From Chloroflexota bacterium (lineage in GTDB: Bacteria > Chloroflexota > Dehalococcoidia > Lucifugimonadales > UBA3495): 7,591 bases of DNA. The translations under genes and the position numbers were made by a program. The stretch lies in assembly GCA_022562335.1 (NCBI GenBank), contig JADFPM010000130.1:1-7591 (forward strand), read 5' to 3'. Shown piece after piece: positions 1 to 5,264 of the stretch. Positions within the stretch are counted from its first letter, which is position 1, and each line of letters opens with the position of its first letter. The notes below the pieces were generated by a model. The model had not been told where the DNA came from, searched no databases, and saw only the letters and a list, made by a program, of their open reading frames with translations.

Positions 1-455
1 AGGTAAAGGGCAAAGAGTGGCTGGACGCCGGCGAGCCCGTGTTCACCGAAGACCTGGAAGCGGCGGAACGTTCCCAGGGGGTAAGGGTGGAAAAGGGAGA
101 TGCTTTGATCCTGCGTCTGGGCTGGGCCAAACGCCGGTTGGCGGAAGGGCCGCCCGCCTCGGGAAGGCCGGGGCTCCACGCGGAGACCCTGCCCTGGCTG
201 CACCAGCGGGGTGTTTCCATCATCGTGGCCGACGCGTCCCAGGACCAGGTACCCAACGACTATCCCCAAATGGTGCTGCCGGTGCACCGGGTGGGCATCG
301 TGGCCATGGGTCTATGGCTCATCGACGCCGCCAACTGCGAGGAACTGGTGGAAGTGTGCCAGAGGTTGAACCGGTGGGAGTTCATGTTCAACGTGGCCCC
401 GCTGCGGTTCCACAACGCCACCGGCTCCCCGGTCAACCCATTGGCGATTTTCTAG
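1..455 (+). CDS. Cyclase family protein (kynurenine formamidase-like metal hydrolase), C-terminal part
   Basis: The reading frame is open from the window edge (first full codon at base 3) to TAG at 453-455, giving 150 residues of a protein whose start lies upstream. It reads like the C-terminal half of the cyclase family (Pfam PF04199, related to KynB-type formamidases): a GxxWLxxG...TEDLEAAE stretch near the start, then GRPGLHAETLPWLHQRGVS, then PVHRVGIVAMGLWLIDAAN, a WEFMFNVAPLRF strand and the closing TGSPVNPLAIF. The family's N-terminal metal-binding HxGTHxDxPxH motif should lie in the missing part, so activity cannot be judged here. Family members hydrolyse amide or lactone-like bonds, often in amino-acid or aromatic catabolism; the substrate is unknown. 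The next gene starts 25 nt downstream, suggesting co-transcription. The family call is firm, the substrate is not. Confidence 0.9.
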   Translation, partial: VKGKEWLDAGEPVFTEDLEAAERSQGVRVEKGDALILRLGWAKRRLAEGPPASGRPGLHAETLPWLHQRGVSIIVADASQDQVPNDYPQMVLPVHRVGIVAMGLWLIDAANCEELVEVCQRLNRWEFMFNVAPLRFHNATGSPVNPLAIF

Positions 456-480
456 CGGAGATTGCACGGAGGCAAAATAC

Positions 481-951
481 ATGCCCAGGCTCATATTCCA
501 AAACTTTGTCCCCGGCAGCGTCGACCAGGTCTGGGAGCAGGTCACCGCCTGCTCCGCCACGGGCAGGATCGACCGGAAGGCCCTGCGGGAGAAATACGGG
601 ACGCTCATCGCCCAGGACGGCGACACCTATACTTTCAAGGAGACGTTGGTTGGCGAGGACGCACCCATCACCTGGCGTTGCAGCTTTGAGCGCCCAAATC
701 ATAGGGCCATGACCGCGGAAGGGAAGAACTGGGCCGACCGTTACGATTATTTCCAGCCCATGGAAGGAGGCACCTGGTGGTCCATCGTGTGGGTGCCCAA
801 AGCCGGGGGCTTGCGGGCCTATAGTTTATGGCTGGGGTTTCAGATACGCAGTAAACGCCGCATCTTTCGCGAGACCGTCCAGCCGGTGCTGGACCATTTT
901 ATGGATGGGAACCACCAAGAAGGGACCGGCCGCGAACAACCGGACGATTAG
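481..951 (+). CDS. Putative SRPBCC/START-like small protein (hypothetical)
   Basis: This is a 156-residue soluble protein with no signal peptide or membrane segment. The ATG at 481 is supported by GGAGG at 468-472 with 8 nt spacing. I do not recognise it with certainty. The opening (residues 1-22, FQNFVPGSVDQVWEQVT) resembles the first strand and helix of SRPBCC/START-fold proteins, where a 'sVdeVWe' stretch is usual. Alternating polar and hydrophobic strands follow (YTFKETLV, ITWRCSFE, WWSIVWVPK), and a long final helix (about residues 126-145, RRIFRETVQPVLDHFMDG) would cap the pocket in that fold. The tail is charged and probably disordered. SRPBCC proteins bind hydrophobic ligands and some act as cyclases or aromatase subunits. 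It probably shares a transcript with the cyclase-family gene before it. A 6-bp hairpin (940-945/951-956) overlaps the stop codon but has no T-tract. The gene is likely real; the fold is a tentative call. Confidence 0.72.
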   Translation: MPRLIFQNFVPGSVDQVWEQVTACSATGRIDRKALREKYGTLIAQDGDTYTFKETLVGEDAPITWRCSFERPNHRAMTAEGKNWADRYDYFQPMEGGTWWSIVWVPKAGGLRAYSLWLGFQIRSKRRIFRETVQPVLDHFMDGNHQEGTGREQPDD

Positions 952-972
952 TCCGGGCGTGCGAAAAGATCA

Positions 973-1098
973 TGTCATTGTGAGCTCTTGGGCTCCGCTC
1001 AGGATCAACTCCGCGAAGGTTCTAGAGTCCCGGATGGGTTACCAGGCAATGGTTGCACCCCCCAGATTCTTCGGCGCTGCGGCTGCCTCAGAATGACA
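973..1098. repeat. Intergenic palindromic repeat (MITE/REP-like) between convergent genes
   Basis: TGTCATTGTGAG at 973-984 and CTCAGAATGACA at 1087-1098 are inverted copies matching at 11 of 12 positions, enclosing about 100 bp. Internal stems include TGAGC/GCTCA (981-985/997-1001) and ATTCT/AGAAT (1066-1070/1090-1094). The right end, CAGATTCTTCGG...CTCAGAATGACA, is the style of dispersed palindromic repeat found in many copies in several bacterial genomes. No transposase is encoded, so if it is mobile it would be a non-autonomous element. It fills nearly all of the 176-bp gap between the SRPBCC-like gene and the Gfo/Idh gene, which converge, so its transcripts could fold and limit read-through in both directions; that role is inferred. 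A short possible frame across it has no family resemblance and is not called. Confidence 0.6.
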
Positions 1099-1127
1099 GG
1101 CATTTGGCCGCCCGCGCTGGGTAAAAG

Positions 1128-2231
1128 CTAGGCCGGAACGGCCACCCGCCGCCCGCTGTCGGACGACTCCCGGATGGCGTCGATCAGCCGGTGCAGCTCG
1201 ACCGCGGTGTCGAAATCGGCGTTGTGCCCTTGCCCGGTTTTGATGGCCTGGCCGAACTGGTAATACATCTGGCCCACGTTGTAGGGCGCGCCGGCGGGCA
1301 TCCCTTCCAAGACATTGACGAACTTGGATGAGACCGGCATATCCTGGAGGCCCTTGTCGCCCAGTTTGGCCCCTTGCAGACGGACCTCACCCAATTGGGG
1401 CGAGTCGGAGGATGACGCCACCAACGTGCCCTCCCGTCCAAACACCTCCAGCTTGTAGCCGCTGTCGGACCAGGGCACCACGGCCACGTGGACCGAGGCC
1501 ACCGCGCCGCCGGCCAATGTGCCGTTGATCAAGATATTATCCGGGGCCGTGACATCCACCATCTTTTTGGTGTCGGTCTCGAACCATTGGGCCGCTTGCG
1601 TGCTGACCACGGTGGAAACCTCGGTGAAGTCTCCCACCACGAACCGCATGGCGTCGATGGTGTGGCCGCAGGCGATGGTCAACGTGGTGGCCCCCAGGCT
1701 GTCGTCCCGCTGCCAGGTCCGGTCCGAGGTCCGCTCCAAGACGCCTCCCCGAACCAGGCTCAGATGGCAGGCCATGACCTCGCCCACATAGCCGTTCTCC
1801 ACCAGTTCTTTCATCTCCAACACGGCGGGGGCGGACCGCGCTTGCAACCCCACCATGGTCTGCACACCCTTGGCTCGGGCCAGACCGGCCAACTCCTGGG
1901 CTTCGGCCAGGGTCGCGCCGAGGGGCCATTCGGTGTAGACGTGCATCCCGGCCTCCAACACGTCCTTGGTGAGTTGGTAGTGTTGCGGGACCCGGACCAC
2001 CACCGCCACCGCGTCTATCTCGCCGCTGGCCAACATGGTGTGATGGTCGTGGAACGCCAGCCGCGCGCCGAACTTCTGCTTCGATTCTTCGGCGGTTTCC
2101 TGGTGGGTGGTGCAAACGGCGGTGAGCTCGAATTCGGGGCTGGCCATCAGCGCCGGAAGGTGGGAACGGTGGGCCCAACCCTTGCTGATATTGGCGCCGA
2201 TCACGCCGAGACGAATCTTGTCTGAAGCCAT
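1128..2231 (-). CDS. Gfo/Idh/MocA family oxidoreductase, Gal80-like, with EWP in place of EKP
   Basis: This 367-residue protein starts at ATG 2231-2229, with a strong AGGAGG (2240-2245 on the plus strand, read in reverse) 8 nt upstream. The N-terminal Rossmann half opens with RLGVIGANISKGWA (residues 7-20), a GxxGxxxxxG variant of the dinucleotide loop. The second strand (LTAVCTT, 36-42) has no acidic residue at its end, which leaves NADP(H) use possible. The usual E-K-P catalytic motif reads E101-W102-P103 (VYTEWPLGATLAEA), so the lysine is replaced by tryptophan. The C-terminal beta-sheet domain keeps CGHTIDAMRFV with H190 and D193, matching the family's HxxxD/HxxD site. The EWPLG form and GANISKGWAHRSHLPAL resemble the Gal80-like branch, some of whose members bind NAD(P) without catalysing a reaction. 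The family is certain. Whether it is an enzyme, and on which substrate (sugar, inositol or other polyol), is open. It is the last gene of the minus-strand unit, 34 nt after the PLP enzyme. Confidence 0.92.
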   Translation of the reverse strand: MASDKIRLGVIGANISKGWAHRSHLPALMASPEFELTAVCTTHQETAEESKQKFGARLAFHDHHTMLASGEIDAVAVVVRVPQHYQLTKDVLEAGMHVYTEWPLGATLAEAQELAGLARAKGVQTMVGLQARSAPAVLEMKELVENGYVGEVMACHLSLVRGGVLERTSDRTWQRDDSLGATTLTIACGHTIDAMRFVVGDFTEVSTVVSTQAAQWFETDTKKMVDVTAPDNILINGTLAGGAVASVHVAVVPWSDSGYKLEVFGREGTLVASSSDSPQLGEVRLQGAKLGDKGLQDMPVSSKFVNVLEGMPAGAPYNVGQMYYQFGQAIKTGQGHNADFDTAVELHRLIDAIRESSDSGRRVAVPA

Positions 2232-2265
2232 CTTTATCTCCTCCTGGCGCCGCCCGGTGGGCGGT

Positions 2266-3435
2266 TTATGTCAAGTTGCCGACGCTATCTACGATCTGGT
2301 TGACCTCTTCTTCGGTGTTGAAGAAATGCAGGGAAACCCGCACGCAGGCGGGGAAAGCCACCTGGCGGCAAACGATGCGGTCGCGCTCCCAGAGCCGGGA
2401 CACGGCCTCGGTGGGCTCAAGACCGTCCACGGAGAAGGAGACCAGCCCCGAGGAACTCTCCCGGTCCAGGGGCGAGATGACGGTGACTCCGCGAACCTCG
2501 GCCAATCCCTGTTTCAAAGATGAGGCCAGGTCCAGGACCCGGCTCTCGATCTCGTCCACGCCCACCCCCTGCACAAAATTGATGGCTTCCAGCATACCGG
2601 CCTGCAGGGCGGCGCTGGTGGAGGTCATCAGGAACTTATCCATGCTGCCGGTGATGGGTTCAATGCGGTAGGGATCGTGGTTGGACACGGTGGCCCTTCC
2701 CGCCACGTGGTGCGGCTGGACCTGGGAGATCATGTCTTCGCGGATATACAACGCTCCGACGCCTTCGGGCCCCAACAGCCATTTCTGGCCCGGAATGGAA
2801 TAGAATTCGCAGTCCAGGTCCTTCATGTCCAGGGCGATGTGTCCGGCGGTCTGGGCGCCGTCCAGCAGCAACATCACGTCCCGGCCCCCCCGGTTCTGAA
2901 TCATTTGCCGTATCTCTTTCACCGGCATGCGCAACCCGCTGGAATATTCGACGTGGCTGAGAAATACCAGGCGGGTCCGCTCGGTCAACGCCGCCTGGAT
3001 CTTTTCCAGGATGGAATCCCTTGGCTCGTCGGGCTCCAACGTGAGGACCTTGACGTTGACCCCGTGGCGCAGCCCCTGGAAGTGGCTGGGCACCAGCACC
3101 GAGCCGTGCTCCAGACTGCAGGTGACGATCTCATCGCCGTCCTGCCAGGTGATGCCGTTCATGACGTGATTAAGCCCATCGGTGGTGTTCTTGGTCAGGC
3201 AGATCTCTTCCGGTGAGGCGTTTAGCAGCTTGGCCACCGCCTGCTTGGCCTGGTCCCGGATCTCCAAACCCTCGGCGCGGACATCCGGGCTGGCGGCGCC
3301 CTCGAACAGTTCGTGATCCAACCGCTTCTTGATGGCATCCACCACCGGGGTGGGAGAAGGTCCCGACATGCCGGTGTTGACGTAGGTCATACGCTGGCAA
3401 ACGGGGATCTGCTGTCTGATGTTTTGTATGTCCAT
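2266..3435 (-). CDS. Class V aminotransferase-fold PLP enzyme (isopenicillin N epimerase / Cys desulfurase-like superfamily)
   Basis: This 389-residue cytosolic enzyme is of fold-type I. ATG at 3435-3433 follows GAGGCGAGG on the coding strand. Visible sites in order: TYVNTGMSGPSP (17-28) at the substrate entrance; LTKNTTDGLN (80-89) for the PLP phosphate; S107-L-E-H110, where the histidine stacks on the PLP ring; LLLDGAQTAGH (189-199), with D192 for the pyridine nitrogen and Q195; PGQKWLLGPEG (215-225), with K218 as the Schiff-base lysine; and R366 (CVRVSLHFFNTEEE) to hold a substrate carboxylate. The loop carrying the catalytic Cys in SufS/CsdB desulfurases is much shorter here: only 9 residues separate C356 from R366 (C364 also lies there). 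A classical desulfurase role therefore looks unlikely, and an epimerase, beta-lyase or related reaction fits better. No iron-sulfur assembly genes are nearby. It is the middle gene of the minus-strand unit. Confidence 0.92.
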   Translation of the reverse strand: MDIQNIRQQIPVCQRMTYVNTGMSGPSPTPVVDAIKKRLDHELFEGAASPDVRAEGLEIRDQAKQAVAKLLNASPEEICLTKNTTDGLNHVMNGITWQDGDEIVTCSLEHGSVLVPSHFQGLRHGVNVKVLTLEPDEPRDSILEKIQAALTERTRLVFLSHVEYSSGLRMPVKEIRQMIQNRGGRDVMLLLDGAQTAGHIALDMKDLDCEFYSIPGQKWLLGPEGVGALYIREDMISQVQPHHVAGRATVSNHDPYRIEPITGSMDKFLMTSTSAALQAGMLEAINFVQGVGVDEIESRVLDLASSLKQGLAEVRGVTVISPLDRESSSGLVSFSVDGLEPTEAVSRLWERDRIVCRQVAFPACVRVSLHFFNTEEEVNQIVDSVGNLT

Positions 3436-3554
3436 AGCCTCGCCTCAAAACGAAGTTGAAGACTGATTCCGGAGAGAAAGAAGAAAAGCCCCACCATTTA
3501 TGAGCTGCCCAGCCGATAATAACAGCCCTTGCCGAACCTTGGGAAATCCGCCAG
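3436..3554 (-). other. 119-bp gap between the transporter and PLP-enzyme genes, with a weak promoter candidate
   Basis: There is no gene here. On the minus strand a TATTAT box lies at 3521-3516, about 80 bp before the PLP-enzyme start. The sequence 18 bp upstream of it (TTCCCA) is a poor -35, so internal initiation is possible but weakly supported. I found no convincing hairpin with a T-run, so the transporter transcript may continue into the two downstream genes. Confidence 0.3.
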
Positions 3555-4817
3555 CTAGGCTGGGACTGCCTGGGCGGCCGGCCGGGGGAAATACAGGCTC
3601 CGCAGGGACCCGCTGGACAAGCTCAAGGTGATGGCCGCCAGGAAAAGAACGCCGCCCACGGCCATGACCTTGGAGGCGTCGAACATATCCGAAAAGGCGC
3701 CGTTGCCCAGGTTGGCGACCGCCATGCTGCCGCCCACGTGCATCGAATATACGCCAGCCACCCGGCCCCTTATCCAGTCGGGGATGATGGTCTGGATGAT
3801 GGTGTGGGTGATGGTCATGAAACCGGCCTGGTTCACCCCCATGGCCACCGTGGCGATTATCGATAGCTCCCGGCTGGAGGACAAAGCCAACAGTATCGGC
3901 CCGATCCCGCTGGTAAACCCGAACAGCAGGAAAAGCTTGCCCCGGTTCGATTCACTTCGGATACCCGCCAGGAAAACCGACGAGAACAACGCGCCCAGTC
4001 CCACGCCGGCTATCAGGTACGAAACGCCAACCCCCGCGGCGCCAAGTTTATCTTGAGAGATCGCCGGCAGCATGGACTCATAGGACATGGTGAGAGAGCA
4101 GTGGGCCAGCACGATCAACACCATCGCCAGAAGTAAAGGATTCGAGTAGACGTACCGGAAGCCGGCGAAGAAATTACTGACCATGCCCTTCTCCCGGTCT
4201 ATCACGCCCGTGGACCGGGTTTTGATACGCAGGATTTGAAGCATTCCCACGCCGTAGAGGGCGCTGCACAACCAAAACGCCAATTCCATGTTGCCGGGGA
4301 AAATCACAAGCAAGGGCGCGATGGCCAGGGCCCCAAACATGCGGGACCCTTGCTGGGTGGCCTGGTTCAGGGCAATGGCATTGAGCAGATATTCCTTGGG
4401 CAGCAGATTGGGGATCAATGCCTGGGTGGTGGTCATCTGTCCGGCCCGCAGCGTACCGTTGGTCAACGCCAGAATCACCAGCAGCCAAGGGCCCGCCAAT
4501 CCGGTCATCACCATGACGGCCAGGATCACGTTATGGACAAAATTGAAGAAATAGGTCCAGGAAAGCAGGGTCTGCCGGTCCACCCGGTCGGCCAGGAAGC
4601 CGATGATAGGGGTCGCAAAAAACCGGGGCGCCATGGCGCCAAAAGTCACCAGGCCCACCCACAGCGAGGAACCGTCGGTCATCTCGAACGCCAGCCAACC
4701 CCGGGCGACGATCAGGGCCCATGCGGCCGACCCGGCGCAAAGGTTGGCGATCCATAGGGTCCGGTAGTCCTGATACTGAAGAGCCAGCAGGTACCGGTCC
4801 CGGGCAGTTCGAAGCAT
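3555..4817 (-). CDS. MFS transporter, MFS_3 (EntS-like) family
   Basis: This 420-residue integral membrane protein belongs to the major facilitator superfamily. ATG at 4817-4815 has AGGA about 7 nt upstream. The N-terminus (RDRYLLALQYQDYRTLWIAN) is typical of the MFS_3 (PF05977) group: a short cytosolic arm leading into the first helix at about residues 20-44. The loop after helix 2 carries the MFS signature as GFLADRVDRQ (73-82). A NAIALNQATQQGSRMFG stretch lies near the start of the next helices, and the second-half repeat of the loop is IPDWIRGRVAGVYSM (about 345-360). Twelve hydrophobic segments are expected and the length is normal. MFS_3 proteins are mostly proton-driven exporters (EntS exports enterobactin); a few may import. 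The substrate cannot be told, but the downstream PLP and Gfo/Idh genes make a small metabolite likely. It is the first gene of the minus-strand unit and diverges from the GMC gene across a 447-bp gap. Confidence 0.93.
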   Translation of the reverse strand: MLRTARDRYLLALQYQDYRTLWIANLCAGSAAWALIVARGWLAFEMTDGSSLWVGLVTFGAMAPRFFATPIIGFLADRVDRQTLLSWTYFFNFVHNVILAVMVMTGLAGPWLLVILALTNGTLRAGQMTTTQALIPNLLPKEYLLNAIALNQATQQGSRMFGALAIAPLLVIFPGNMELAFWLCSALYGVGMLQILRIKTRSTGVIDREKGMVSNFFAGFRYVYSNPLLLAMVLIVLAHCSLTMSYESMLPAISQDKLGAAGVGVSYLIAGVGLGALFSSVFLAGIRSESNRGKLFLLFGFTSGIGPILLALSSSRELSIIATVAMGVNQAGFMTITHTIIQTIIPDWIRGRVAGVYSMHVGGSMAVANLGNGAFSDMFDASKVMAVGGVLFLAAITLSLSSGSLRSLYFPRPAAQAVPA

Positions 4818-4847
4818 GAAAATCCTGGAAGGGGAAGATCTAAGGGT

Positions 4848-4868
4848 ATTATCCCGATTGGAGATAAT
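4848..4868. promoter_or_regulatory. Operator-like dyad ATTATC-N9-GATAAT upstream of the transporter gene
   Basis: ATTATC (4848-4853) and GATAAT (4863-4868) are perfect inverted arms around a 9-bp spacer, centred 41 bp upstream of the transporter ATG. The left arm, read on the minus strand as GATAAT, could also serve as a -10 box for the leftward unit, though I see no good -35. A dyad overlapping a -10 box is the usual position for a dimeric repressor site. No regulator gene is in the window, so this is a positional inference only. Confidence 0.3.
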
Positions 4869-4941
4869 GGCGCTTGGGCGTTATTGTACTACCGGCCTGC
4901 CGGATACGATAGCCGTCGGAATGAGCGTTTGGCCGGCCAAC

Positions 4942-4970
4942 CCGGACTCGCACCATGCCGGACTCGCACC
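4942..4970. repeat. Two tandem 13-bp direct repeats, period 16
   Basis: CCGGACTCGCACC occurs at 4942-4954 and again, identical, at 4958-4970, separated by ATG. The 16-bp period is one and a half helical turns. It could be a replication-slippage duplication or a paired protein-binding site. No family is recognised. Confidence 0.5.
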
Positions 4971-5069
4971 GTTGATCGAAGGGCCGAGCAGACCGATCCA
5001 CCGGCGGCCTTGCCATCGCGCATATCAACCGGGCAGAATCGCACTGGACCGCCCCGCCCCGGATACTTC

Positions 5070-5104
5070 GCCCCGATTGCGATCGGGGCTGGCTCAGCAT
5101 GACA
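5070..5104. repeat. GC-rich hairpin plus CTCAGCATGACA repeat end
   Basis: GCCCCGAT (5070-5077) and ATCGGGGC (5082-5089) form a perfect 8-bp stem with a TGCG loop. CTCAGCATGACA follows at 5093-5104 and matches the right end of the 973-1098 repeat (CTCAGAATGACA) at 11 of 12 positions. This looks like the end of a related, possibly degraded, palindromic repeat; I see no matching left end. No T-tract follows, so it is not a standard terminator. Confidence 0.5.
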
Positions 5105-5151
5105 TGGCGCGGGCTGCGACCGGCCTAGCACTGCATGGTATGGGCTGCGGC
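5104..5151. repeat. Imperfect 17-bp direct repeat, period 31
   Basis: ATGGCGCGGGCTGCGAC at 5104-5120 and ATGGTATGGGCTGCGGC at 5135-5151 agree at 13 of 17 positions. They lie directly after the CTCAGCATGACA repeat end, so they may be part of the same repetitive unit. No function can be assigned. Confidence 0.35.
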
Positions 5152-5190
5152 TGACTACGGCTCGGGGATATCGGCGGCGTGAAGTTGGTT

Positions 5191-5196
5191 TATAAT
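5191..5196 (+). promoter_or_regulatory. Candidate -10 box (TATAAT) for the GMC gene
   Basis: A perfect TATAAT lies 68 bp upstream of the GMC start in otherwise GC-rich sequence. Hexamers at 16-18 bp spacing (around 5167-5174, GATATCGG) do not resemble TTGACA, and there is no TGn extension. An activator-dependent or weak promoter would fit. The predicted leader would be about 60 nt. Confidence 0.4.
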
Positions 5197-5264
5197 CTCG
5201 ACGAGCCATCAGGTTGTTCGATCGCCAAGGGAGCATATCCAAGGGTTGGTTCAGGAGCAGTTAA

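Larger units (their letters stand above)
4818..5264. other. 447-bp divergent intergenic region with regulatory-like and repeat sequence
   Basis: No credible gene lies here. Short open frames on both strands have no domain resemblance, and one overlaps the transporter start. From left to right the region holds: a 6-bp-arm dyad at 4848-4868, 30 bp before the transporter start; a small inverted pair CCGGC/GCCGG at 4892-4903; a 12-bp perfect palindrome TTGGCCGGCCAA at 4929-4940; a 13-bp direct repeat at 4942-4970; a GC-rich hairpin followed by a repeat end at 5070-5104; an imperfect direct repeat at 5104-5151; and a TATAAT box at 5191-5196. Both divergent promoters should lie here. Confidence 0.6.

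Noticed and set aside
17..712. A 231-codon open frame on the plus strand spanning the end of the cyclase gene and much of the SRPBCC-like gene
   Set aside because: It crosses two better-supported genes in another frame, is rich in Arg, Gly and Pro as expected of a shadow frame in GC-rich DNA, and shows no domain.
940..956. Hairpin CCGGAC-GATTA-GTCCGG overlapping the stop of the SRPBCC-like gene, as a terminator
   Set aside because: The stem is only 6 bp and is followed by GCGTGCG, not a T-run, so it does not look like an intrinsic terminator.
1488..2225. A 245-codon plus-strand frame antisense to the Gfo/Idh gene
   Set aside because: It is a shadow of a well-identified gene, rich in His, Gly and Gln, with no family resemblance.
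5070..5089. Perfect 8-bp GC hairpin as an intrinsic terminator
   Set aside because: No T-tract on either strand and no gene ends nearby; it fits a dispersed repeat better.
4816..5154. A 112-codon frame in the divergent gap, starting on top of the transporter start
   Set aside because: It runs through dyads and direct repeats, has no good ribosome site and no domain resemblance.
4818..5264. A tRNA or small structured RNA in the divergent gap
   Set aside because: I could find no cloverleaf, T-loop consensus or known riboswitch core; the structure present is explained by short repeats.
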